Below are positions 1 to 5,771 of a DNA stretch of 6,191 bases, in pieces. The translations under genes were made by a program, and so were the position numbers. The DNA is from Flavobacteriales bacterium (GTDB lineage: Bacteria; Bacteroidota; Bacteroidia; DT-38). The stretch covers positions 1-6,191 of the forward strand of contig JABSPR010000233.1 of the NCBI GenBank assembly GCA_013214975.1, given 5' to 3'. Numbering within the stretch: position 1 is the first letter of the stretch; each line of letters opens with the position of its first letter. The notes beneath the pieces were generated by a model. That model did no database searches and was not told the DNA's origin. It was given only the letters and a program-made list of their open reading frames with translations.

Positions 1-346
1 AAATACCACTAGTATTCGCTCCAATTTGATGCATTGCATCTAAGTACATTTCAAAATGACTTTTTGGTTCTCCTAACTCGTTAATATCACTTTCTTCTCC
101 GTGTACTATTTCATTTATAAACCTCGAAAGAGTTGCATTTTCAGAAGGTGTCCAGGGAATTTCAATATTTGTCAATTTTATTTGAAGAGACTTTAAAAGT
201 GACATGAAGTCCCAAACAGCAAACACGTGATTTTCCATAAGAACCTTGATGTCATTTACTGTCTTTAAGTTTTTGTATAGTTTATGATTCTGTAATTGAT
301 TTCTTAACTCGGAAATCTCATTTTCTATATGTTGTATTCTTTCCAT
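1..346 (-). CDS. DUF3050 family protein, N-terminal part (cut by window edge)
   Basis: The reading frame starts at the ATG whose complement lies at 344-346 and stays open to the window edge, giving 115 residues with no stop. The protein begins MERIQHIENEISELR and contains ENHVFAVWDFMSLLKSL (residues 38-54), IPWTPSEN (63-70), FINEIVHGEESD (76-87) and SHFEMYLDAM (96-105). I recognise this as the N-terminal half of DUF3050, a family of roughly 230-260 residues with no established function. It appears mostly helical and soluble, with no signal peptide. The spacing of acidic and histidine residues (H40, E79, H82, E84, H97) recalls the heme-oxygenase-like helical fold, but that link is an inference. 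No Shine-Dalgarno site or clear TAnnTTTG element is seen upstream. About 200 bases separate it from the lipoprotein gene, with a terminator between, so it is probably transcribed alone. The C-terminal half lies outside the window. Confidence 0.85.
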   Translation of the reverse strand, partial: MERIQHIENEISELRNQLQNHKLYKNLKTVNDIKVLMENHVFAVWDFMSLLKSLQIKLTNIEIPWTPSENATLSRFINEIVHGEESDINELGEPKSHFEMYLDAMHQIGANTSGI

Positions 347-491
347 TTTATTGTATTTGCTTGCATATAACAGGAAAGTAAAAAGCACTATCCACGAATA
401 GCATATCTACCATATCCCTTATTAACTACAGTTTATTTCTTCAGAGGAGGGTGGAGACAAAACGCTATTACCTAACAGATAAAAACATAAA

Positions 492-523
492 AAAAGCCTC
501 TTAGGAAAACTCAAGAGGCTTTT
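492..523 (-). terminator. Intrinsic terminator of the acidic lipoprotein gene
   Basis: An 11-bp perfect stem (AAAAGCCTCTT at 492-502 with AAGAGGCTTTT at 513-523) encloses a 10-base loop. Read on the minus strand, the stem is followed by a T-rich tract (complement of 481-495, about TTTTTTTATGTTTTT). It begins 22 bases after the TAA stop of the lipoprotein gene, where a rho-independent terminator is expected. The plus side also has a T-containing flank, but no plus-strand gene runs into it. Confidence 0.85.
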
Positions 524-545
524 AAATTTTATTACTAAAAAGTAA

Positions 546-1421
546 TTAGTCTACTTTTCCTGCTTTCTTATCATCTGATTTTGTCCAAACTTGAGATGAC
601 GTAGAAGTAGAAGCATACGTAGTAATGGTTGTGTTAATACCATCTTTCATATCATTCTCATCATGCTCATACATATCTTCGACCTCATCACTCTCATCAT
701 CATTCTCCGTTCTAGAATTAGAATCAGATAATGTAAGGATGTCTTTCTCTAACGTCACAACAGTACCTTGCATAGTACCAGCTGAGATATATCCGTTATC
801 ATCGATATTGCCTCTCCACTCCCATGTACCTGTAGTAACAGTTACATCTGGCTTGTCTTCGCTATAATCATTGTCTGTATCCCAATCAGATCCTGCTTGC
901 AAATTATTACCATCATAATTTGACCCAGTTGCTTCTCCTTTACTTTCATAAGAAACTCTTGTAATTGTAGATGTTTCCTGGTAAGTACCATCATCAAACA
1001 CAATAATAACATATGCCCTTTTCTGCTCAGTTCTACTAGCATTAGTATATTCATCCTCCTCACACTCATCATCCTCACCTGTAGGACATGATTCCCAATC
1101 TTCCGGATCCCAGTCATTATCATACGATTTTACTCTTTGCAAATCATACTCCCTAATCCATTCCGATTGACTTTCACTGATATAAATACCATCTGCTATG
1201 TTTGAAAAATCTGATGATGACGCCACGTATGTTACTTCATCATCATTTACATTATTGTTAGTTATTGTATTTGTATTAGATGCAGATGTAGTAGTTTGCG
1301 TAGTCATTGTCCACTCACCAATAATTCTTTTATTTCTTGTGCTATCGCTTTTCTCACAAGAAGTCAAGAAGGTAGCTCCAGCTAATAGAACTATGCCTAT
1401 TTTAATTAAATTCCTTTTCAT
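546..1421 (-). CDS. Acidic SPII lipoprotein, lipocalin-like type, function unknown
   Basis: This 291-residue protein starts with a lipoprotein signal peptide: MKRN, a hydrophobic stretch (about residues 5-18), then the lipobox LTSC with C22 as the lipidated residue. After C22 comes EKSD. The absence of Asp at +2 and the acidic residues near the N terminus fit outer-membrane sorting, and possibly surface display, as described for Bacteroidota lipoproteins; this is inference. KRIIGEWTMT (31-40) and GTWEWRG (188-194) resemble the 'GxW' strands of Bacteroidota lipocalin-like lipoproteins, and AYVIIVFDDGTYQET (136-150) looks like a beta hairpin of the same kind. Between these are Ser/Thr/Asn-rich stretches (40-60) and strongly acidic ones (91-125, 169-182, 230-250). 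C102 and C110 flank an acidic loop and could form a disulfide. D-x-D-x-D clusters at 91-95 and 171-175 suggest cation binding but match no complete EF-hand. The gene has its own -7 element upstream and a strong terminator downstream. No specific function can be assigned. Confidence 0.88.
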   Translation of the reverse strand: MKRNLIKIGIVLLAGATFLTSCEKSDSTRNKRIIGEWTMTTQTTTSASNTNTITNNNVNDDEVTYVASSSDFSNIADGIYISESQSEWIREYDLQRVKSYDNDWDPEDWESCPTGEDDECEEDEYTNASRTEQKRAYVIIVFDDGTYQETSTITRVSYESKGEATGSNYDGNNLQAGSDWDTDNDYSEDKPDVTVTTGTWEWRGNIDDNGYISAGTMQGTVVTLEKDILTLSDSNSRTENDDESDEVEDMYEHDENDMKDGINTTITTYASTSTSSQVWTKSDDKKAGKVD

Positions 1422-1449
1422 GCTTATTAAGTTTATTATTAAATAGAAC

Positions 1450-1461
1450 CTACACCTGTAG
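1450..1461. repeat. Short palindrome CTACA-CC-TGTAG in the lipoprotein gene leader
   Basis: Two perfect 5-base arms are separated by 2 bases. The palindrome sits about 30-40 bases upstream of the lipoprotein start codon and just downstream of the -7 element at 1473-1480, so it would lie at or just after the transcription start. This position would suit an operator, but a palindrome this short can occur by chance. Confidence 0.3.
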
Positions 1462-1472
1462 ATTTAGCTAGG

Positions 1473-1480
1473 CAAACTTA
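1473..1480 (-). promoter_or_regulatory. Bacteroidota-type -7 element for the lipoprotein gene
   Basis: The minus strand reads TAAGTTTG, an exact match to the TAnnTTTG -7 element of Bacteroidota housekeeping promoters. It lies about 50 bases upstream of the start codon. No clear TTG -33 element is found at the usual 17-21 base spacing, so the promoter may be weak or need an activator. Confidence 0.5.
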
Positions 1481-1563
1481 CAATTTATTTAGTGCATTGA
1501 AAATATTTGACTTATATAATACCACTTAAAGTAAGAACCGCAATTTCATACATCTTTATGCAA

Positions 1564-2298
1564 TCATTTAAGCCCTCTTTGCTTTTTAATATTTTCATGG
1601 GCATCCGTTATTTTCTGAAACTTCTCTTTAGCAGCCTTCTGATGATCATCTCCTAAATGACTTACCTTATCGGGGTGAAATTTAACGGCCATTTTACGGT
1701 ATGCCTTTTTTAATTCATCATCTGTACAATTAGGATCTAATTCAAGCACCTTAAAATCTCCATCAACGCTTTTCACAAACATTGCTTTGATAGACTCGAA
1801 ATCCATTGGCCTTATCCCCATGAATCGAGCAATAGTTACTATTACGTCTATTTCACTATTATCTACATTTCCATCGGCCCTAGCTATACCAAACAAGTAA
1901 TGCATCATTTGTAGTCTAGCTGAATAATCCATATTGGCCTTTATCTGTAAACAAACATCTTGTAAAGGGATGTCTTGTTTAAGAAGTTCTTTGAGCATAG
2001 CCATCTGCTCATTTGTTTGAGCAGCACCGAATTGATTACGATAAAAGTCTTTTACAAACGACAGTTCACTTTTTAAGACTTTCCCATCTGCTTTCATTAC
2101 CGCTGCAGATAAAACCAATAAACTAGCGCCAAAATCACCTGGAGTTGTTCGCCCGCTACTTCTGGTTCCAGTTTCCGTATCTTCACCAGAAAGTGCATTG
2201 TCTATCATAGAACCCATGAAATAGCCAAACAGACCACCTATAGGACCACCAAATGCCCATCCCAAACCTCCTCCTAAATACTTTACGAATTTCGCCAT
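1564..2298 (-). CDS. DjlA-like protein: glycine-rich N terminus, TerB-like domain, C-terminal J domain
   Basis: This 244-residue protein has three parts. Residues 8-32 form a Gly/aromatic hydrophobic segment (GGGLGWAFGGPIGGLFGYFMG) with GxxxG-type spacing, ending in SMIDNA. Residues about 55-175 form a helical TerB-like domain with two acidic motifs, MKADGKV (68-74) and ARADGNVDNSE (139-149). Residues about 181-244 form a J domain with the HPD tripeptide at 208-210 in KFHPDK, preceded by DELKKAYRKMA and ending ENIKKQRGLK. This order matches E. coli DjlA, whose N-terminal GxxxG membrane segment and C-terminal J domain are well described, including a similar end. By family knowledge it would stimulate DnaK ATPase activity, probably at the inner membrane. 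The N-terminal segment is short and could be a membrane hairpin or a dimerising glycine zipper. Databases often name such proteins 'TerB family tellurite resistance protein'; nothing here shows a link to tellurite. A -7 element lies close upstream, and no terminator is evident in the 142 bases before the lipoprotein gene. Confidence 0.9.
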   Translation of the reverse strand: MAKFVKYLGGGLGWAFGGPIGGLFGYFMGSMIDNALSGEDTETGTRSSGRTTPGDFGASLLVLSAAVMKADGKVLKSELSFVKDFYRNQFGAAQTNEQMAMLKELLKQDIPLQDVCLQIKANMDYSARLQMMHYLFGIARADGNVDNSEIDVIVTIARFMGIRPMDFESIKAMFVKSVDGDFKVLELDPNCTDDELKKAYRKMAVKFHPDKVSHLGDDHQKAAKEKFQKITDAHENIKKQRGLK

Positions 2299-2324
2299 TA
2301 GACTTTACTTCAATTTTATTTTGG

Positions 2325-2332
2325 CAAATATA
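2325..2332 (-). promoter_or_regulatory. Bacteroidota-type -7 element for the DjlA-like gene
   Basis: The minus strand reads TATATTTG, an exact match to TAnnTTTG, 26 bases upstream of the ATG at 2298. Transcription would start near 2319 and give a leader of about 20 bases. The -33 region is not a clear TTG. Its position supports the start codon chosen for the gene. Confidence 0.55.
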
Positions 2333-2434
2333 GCAACGATATACGAGTTAATCATACAGATCTGTTATTCTCAAATATTCGAAATCAACAACACATAAAA
2401 GAACAAATCAGAACTTACCAGTAAAGTCTCTTCC

Positions 2435-2451
2435 ATGATATACGTGATCAT
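2435..2451. repeat. Inverted repeat ATGAT-N7-ATCAT in the divergent region
   Basis: Two perfect 5-base arms (2435-2439 and 2447-2451) are separated by 7 bases, in the region between the DjlA-like gene and the YD-repeat gene. It lies about 30 bases upstream of the candidate -7 element of the latter and could be a regulator site. Only the symmetry supports this, and the arms are short. Confidence 0.2.
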
Positions 2452-2480
2452 TTAACTATAAACATAGCCCACAAATTGAT

Positions 2481-2488
2481 TACCTTTA
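2481..2488 (+). promoter_or_regulatory. Possible -7 element for the YD-repeat protein gene
   Basis: TACCTTTA matches TAnnTTTG at all but the last position and lies 44 bases upstream of the ATG at 2533. No TTG is found at -33 spacing. If this element is real, the in-frame TTG at 2476 cannot be the translation start, because it would lie upstream of the transcript. Confidence 0.3.
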
Positions 2489-2532
2489 GAATCCTATTAC
2501 CAAATCTGACGTACTATCCATTGCTCTTTCGG

Positions 2533-3735
2533 ATGAATAATCTGTACTCAATTTTATTTCTATTTACATTCCCTATGTTTTGCTATTCGCAAGAAAGAAT
2601 TGATAGTCTAAGTTGGTTAGATGAAGACTATTCAACTTTCGAAACTGTAGATATTGAGGATAATGAAAACATTGAAACCATTTCTGACTTTGCTCTTTAC
2701 GTGCGGCATGAGAACTATATCGGAGAAATAGTCTCACATCAGAGCCTATTCTACAACGGACAAGTTTACAACGAGAAAATCGAGAAGAAGAAAGCGCGTA
2801 TCCTAAACAACCGAATTAAATCCATTTCAAAATCAGAATATAAATGGACTGATGGTTTCGAAGACGACGAATGGTATAAATTCAGCACGGAAAATTACGC
2901 AGAAAATGGTAATTTAATTCGTACAGACTTCAAAGAAAGAAACAAAAGAGGCCATATTACAAAATCTGCTGAAGAGTACGTCTACAAGTTTAATTCAAAT
3001 AACCTGGGTAACATTGTCAAGAAAATCGTTCACCGAAACGATACCTTCTATGAAGAAAAAATCATCGCTATTGATAGTTTGTGCAGGATTTATAAAATTA
3101 CCCAGCCGTACAATGATCGGTACACGGATACTTATTATTTCGACTTTGAAAAGAGTTTAAAAAGATCGGTAACGCTTGGAGGGAAACACGACTTTTATTA
3201 CGAATATGAGTATGATAAACTTGGATATTTATCCAAATTTAAGATTAAGAATAAAGAACATCATGTAATGTCTATCGAAAAATATAAAAACGATGAAGCA
3301 GGAAGAGTTTTAAGTAAAAAGGTGGTTGACTTCAACTTCAAACCAATGCTAAGCGCGACATACAAGTATAACGGAAAAGGACAGTTGCTTTCAGAAAAGA
3401 GATCCTGGCTTTCAGGTGGATCTAAATTAAAAGGTGAATTAACCTACGAATACGATCATTTAGGAAACGTAATTCGCAAAAAGGATGGAGTTACAAACCA
3501 ACAAATGAAGTTTAGTAAAGATAAGATGACAAAGTATTACATAGTAGAAGTAAAAGAGGAACATCAAAAAGAAGTTCCTCCTACTATTACTACTTACGAA
3601 TACGATGAATCAGACATCGTTTACCGAATTGTCGTTGATCAATTAGGAGCTAAAAGAAAGCTACTTTTTGAATACGAGTTTTATCCTCCTCTTCAAGAAC
3701 CCGAAGATGAAGACGGCGGGTTCATTGAAGATTAG
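2533..3735 (+). CDS. Exported protein with degenerate YD/RHS-type repeats, function unknown
   Basis: The open frame can be extended to a TTG at 2476, but the ATG at 2533 is the better start: it gives 400 residues opening with a classical signal peptide (MNNLYSILFLFTFPMFCYS) and a likely cleavage before Q20, typical of Bacteroidota secreted proteins. The lipobox is poor (PMFC), so SPI cleavage is more likely than lipidation. After an acidic stretch (28-50) the protein carries repeats of the pattern Y-x-Y/F-(D/N)-x-x-G-x-(L/I)-x-x-(K/R): YAENGNLIR (122), YKFNSNNLGNIVKK (151), YEYDKLGYLSK (225), YKNDEAGRVLSK (251), YKYNGKGQLLSEKR (277), YEYDHLGNVIRKK (315) and YEYDESDIVYRIV (365). These resemble YD repeats of RHS proteins, which form stacked beta-strands. 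The protein is far smaller than a true RHS toxin shell and has no RHS core motif or C-terminal toxin; it ends in an acidic tail (EPEDEDGGFIED). It is a single gene, convergent with htpG. It is probably periplasmic or secreted; its role is unknown. Confidence 0.85.
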   Translation: MNNLYSILFLFTFPMFCYSQERIDSLSWLDEDYSTFETVDIEDNENIETISDFALYVRHENYIGEIVSHQSLFYNGQVYNEKIEKKKARILNNRIKSISKSEYKWTDGFEDDEWYKFSTENYAENGNLIRTDFKERNKRGHITKSAEEYVYKFNSNNLGNIVKKIVHRNDTFYEEKIIAIDSLCRIYKITQPYNDRYTDTYYFDFEKSLKRSVTLGGKHDFYYEYEYDKLGYLSKFKIKNKEHHVMSIEKYKNDEAGRVLSKKVVDFNFKPMLSATYKYNGKGQLLSEKRSWLSGGSKLKGELTYEYDHLGNVIRKKDGVTNQQMKFSKDKMTKYYIVEVKEEHQKEVPPTITTYEYDESDIVYRIVVDQLGAKRKLLFEYEFYPPLQEPEDEDGGFIED

Positions 3736-3746
3736 AATTTTATTTA

Positions 3747-5633
3747 TTACTTGATTAAATCAAGGCTTCTTTTAATGAAGCTATCTAATTCCTCACCTTT
3801 CAATAAGTTCTGAGATAGCATAGCCAAATCACTTGTTTGCTTAATCAATTCTTTCTGCTTCGCTTTATCCTTCTCCTTAAGCATCTTACCTACTATTTCA
3901 TGGTTCGAATTAATAACAAGGTTATACATCTCTGGCATATTACCCATCATCATCATTCCACCGCCACCCATGCGTTGTTGCTCTTTCATTCTTCGCATAA
4001 ACTCAGGCTCTGTAATAATAAACGGTTGCTCTTTTTCGCTCATACTTTCGAAAGAAACAGTGAATTTCTCCTTAGGTACAACTTCCTCGATAATTGGTTG
4101 CAACGCCTTTTCATCTTTCTCTGTTAATTTAGAAGGTACTTCTTCGTCTTTCTTAATCAACTTTTCTACTGTATCAGAATCAACTCTTACAAAAGTAACA
4201 TCCGGAACACTTTGCTCCAATCTAGAAAGCAAATGACTAGTTAAAGGAGAATCCATTATCAATACATCGTACCCTTTATTCTTAGCTGATTGAATGTAAG
4301 AATATTGCTCTTGTTCATTAGACGTATATAAGCAAACAATTTTTTTGTCCTTATCGGTTTGGTTGTCCTTGATTTTTGCCAAGTACTCTTCCATTGTATG
4401 GTAAACCCCTTCTGTGTTCTTGTACAATCCGAATTTAGATGCTTTTTCATTAAACTTCTCTTCAGATAACATACCGTACTCGATGAATACTTTAATATCG
4501 TCCCATTTAGATTCAAAATCCTTTCTATCCTTCTTGAAAAGGCTTTCAAGTTTGTCAGCAACTTTCTTAGAAATGTGATTAGAAATCTTTTTCACGCTTG
4601 CATCCGACTGTAAATAAGATCTAGATACATTTAATGGAATGTCTGGAGAATCTATCACACCATGTAATAAAGTCAAAAATTCAGGAACAATACCTTCAAC
4701 AGAATCCGTTACAAAAACCTGATTACTATACAATTGAATTTTGTCCTTTTGAACTTCCATGCTGTTGTTTAGCTTCGGGAAGTAAAGAATACCAGTCAAA
4801 TTAAAAGGAAAATCTACATTCAAGTGAATATGAAACAAAGGCTCCTCGAAGTTCATTGGATACAACTCTCTATAAAAAGACTTGTAATCCTCATCCTTTA
4901 ATTTAGTAGGTGTTTGTGTCCAAGCTGGCTTAGGGTTATTAACAATATTATCGGTAATTACCTTTTCCTCTTTAGCATCGTCACCTTCTCCTGTTTTAAG
5001 AGTTTCTTCGTTTGTCCCGAATTTAATCTCAACAGGAAGAAATCTACAGTACTTGTTAAGTAATTCTTTGATTCTACTTTCTTCTAAATATTCAGCACCT
5101 TCTTCTTCCGAAACGTGCAGAATAATATCTGTTCCTCTATCTTTTCTGTCATGCTCAATCATTTCGTAGTTAGGACTACCATCGCAAGTCCAATGAGCTG
5201 CTTTTGCAGATTTCACATGAGACTTAGTAATAATCTCAACTGTATCTGCTACCATAAATGAAGAGTAAAAACCTAAACCGAAATGTCCAATTATATTGGC
5301 ACCATCTCCTTTATCTTTGAATTTCTTTACAAATTCTTCCGCACCAGAAAACGCGATTTGGTTAATGTATTTTTCAACCTCATCGGAAGACATACCCAAA
5401 CCGTTATCTTTTATAGTGATCGTTTTGGCATCTTTATCCAAAACCACTTCTACTCTTAATTCTCCTATATCCCCTTTTACTTTACCCAAAGAAGAAAGCG
5501 TCTTTAGCTTTTGAGTTGCATCTATAGCATTTGATACTAATTCTCTTAGAAAGATTTCCTGGTCGGAGTATAAGAATTTTTTAATGATCGGAAATATGTT
5601 TTCCGTCTGTACATTGATATTGCCTTTAGCCAT
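3747..5633 (-). CDS. htpG: HtpG, bacterial Hsp90 molecular chaperone
   Basis: At 628 residues this is full length for the family (E. coli HtpG is 624). It is a cytoplasmic, dimeric, ATP-driven chaperone that remodels clients, usually with DnaK and a J-domain protein. The N-terminal GHKL ATPase domain (1 to about 205) has FLRELVSNAIDA (E31 as catalytic base, N35 for Mg-ATP), DNGLGM (D76 contacts adenine), the lid and GHFGLGFYSSFM (116-127), and GTD (167-169). A short charged linker (about 206-240) leads to the middle domain, with FHIHLNVDFPFNLTGILYFP and the catalytic-loop arginine R348 in LNVSRSYLQSD. The C-terminal domain (about 500-628) includes an unusual Gly4-Met4 stretch (555-566) before PEMYNLVINSNHEI and a dimerisation region ending in SLDLIK. 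The ATG at 5633 is the natural start, just before the conserved ENIFPIIKKFLYS. No CIRCE operator was seen upstream, so HrcA control is not indicated. No key residue is missing. Confidence 0.98.
   Translation of the reverse strand: MAKGNINVQTENIFPIIKKFLYSDQEIFLRELVSNAIDATQKLKTLSSLGKVKGDIGELRVEVVLDKDAKTITIKDNGLGMSSDEVEKYINQIAFSGAEEFVKKFKDKGDGANIIGHFGLGFYSSFMVADTVEIITKSHVKSAKAAHWTCDGSPNYEMIEHDRKDRGTDIILHVSEEEGAEYLEESRIKELLNKYCRFLPVEIKFGTNEETLKTGEGDDAKEEKVITDNIVNNPKPAWTQTPTKLKDEDYKSFYRELYPMNFEEPLFHIHLNVDFPFNLTGILYFPKLNNSMEVQKDKIQLYSNQVFVTDSVEGIVPEFLTLLHGVIDSPDIPLNVSRSYLQSDASVKKISNHISKKVADKLESLFKKDRKDFESKWDDIKVFIEYGMLSEEKFNEKASKFGLYKNTEGVYHTMEEYLAKIKDNQTDKDKKIVCLYTSNEQEQYSYIQSAKNKGYDVLIMDSPLTSHLLSRLEQSVPDVTFVRVDSDTVEKLIKKDEEVPSKLTEKDEKALQPIIEEVVPKEKFTVSFESMSEKEQPFIITEPEFMRRMKEQQRMGGGGMMMMGNMPEMYNLVINSNHEIVGKMLKEKDKAKQKELIKQTSDLAMLSQNLLKGEELDSFIKRSLDLIK
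3750..3764. other. Palindrome at the convergent gene ends, possible weak terminator
   Basis: CTTGATT-A-AATCAAG is a perfect 7-base inverted repeat around one base, inside the last codons of htpG and 14 bases past the stop of the YD-repeat gene. A second small hairpin (GCTTC at 3765-3769 with GAAGC at 3777-3781) follows directly. These could end plus-strand transcripts of the YD-repeat gene. The stems are AT-rich and the T tract is short and broken, so this is weak support. On the minus strand no T tract follows. Confidence 0.25.
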
Positions 5634-5664
5634 TTTAATTATTTTTAATTTTTGTTTCTCTAGT

Positions 5665-5696
5665 CAAACTATATGCCATGACATTAATGCTGACAA
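5665..5696 (-). promoter_or_regulatory. Probable htpG promoter
   Basis: On the minus strand a TTG (complement of 5694-5696) is followed, after 20 bases, by TATAGTTTG (complement of 5665-5673). This resembles the Bacteroidota arrangement TTG - about 19 bases - TAnnTTTG, with one extra base inside the -7 element. Transcription would start near 5659, giving a leader of about 25 bases. The match is good but not exact. Confidence 0.5.
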
Positions 5697-5703
5697 TATG
5701 ACA
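5679..5703. repeat. Three TGACA repeats upstream of htpG
   Basis: TGACA occurs at 5679-5683, 5691-5695 and 5699-5703, all in the same orientation. The first and third extend to ATGACA, 20 bases apart. The middle copy overlaps the presumed -33 element of htpG. The layout would suit repeated binding of a regulator, but the unit is short and the effect is unproven. Confidence 0.3.
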
Positions 5704-5743
5704 CAACAAGGTTCATCGAATCTTATAAAATTGCATTATTGTC

Positions 5744-5751
5744 TACATTTG
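5744..5751 (+). promoter_or_regulatory. Bacteroidota-type -7 element for the thioesterase gene
   Basis: TACATTTG is an exact match to TAnnTTTG, 20 bases upstream of the ATG at 5772, giving a leader of about 15 bases. A TTA at 5723-5725, 18 bases upstream, is the nearest candidate for the -33 element. This site rules against the in-frame TTG at 5739 as the start, because it lies upstream of the expected transcript. Confidence 0.55.
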
Positions 5752-5771
5752 TCGCAATAAATATAGTGTCA

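Noticed and set aside
347..545. Possible small RNA or short gene between the DUF3050 and lipoprotein genes
   Set aside because: Apart from the terminator at 492-523 there is no clear promoter, stable structure or convincing short reading frame.
625..867. Plus-strand open frame opposite the lipoprotein gene (also at 1198-1446)
   Set aside because: Ser/Val-rich translations that mirror the Asp/Ser/Thr codons of the lipoprotein on the other strand; no recognisable protein features and no promoter.
842..1123. Second minus-strand frame inside the lipoprotein gene
   Set aside because: Met/Leu-rich out-of-frame shadow; the lipoprotein frame has the signal peptide, lipobox and terminator.
1564..2298. 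Tellurite-resistance (ter) operon
   Set aside because: Only a TerB-like domain fused to a J domain is present; no terC, terD, terZ or similar genes are nearby, and the architecture fits DjlA.
2533..3735. RHS/polymorphic toxin system
   Set aside because: No RHS core motif, no variable C-terminal toxin, no downstream immunity gene and no type VI or similar partner; the protein ends in a short acidic tail.
3837..4236. Plus-strand frames opposite the htpG C-terminal region
   Set aside because: Complementary shadows of a fully conserved htpG reading frame; His/Leu- and Ser-rich translations without known domains.
4259..4561. Minus-strand alternative frame within htpG, and the plus-strand frame at 5296-5514
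   Set aside because: Both lie wholly inside htpG, whose frame is intact and conserved across these positions.
5634..5771. CIRCE (HrcA) operator before htpG
   Set aside because: The TTAGCACTC-N9-GAGTGCTAA pattern was looked for and is not present.
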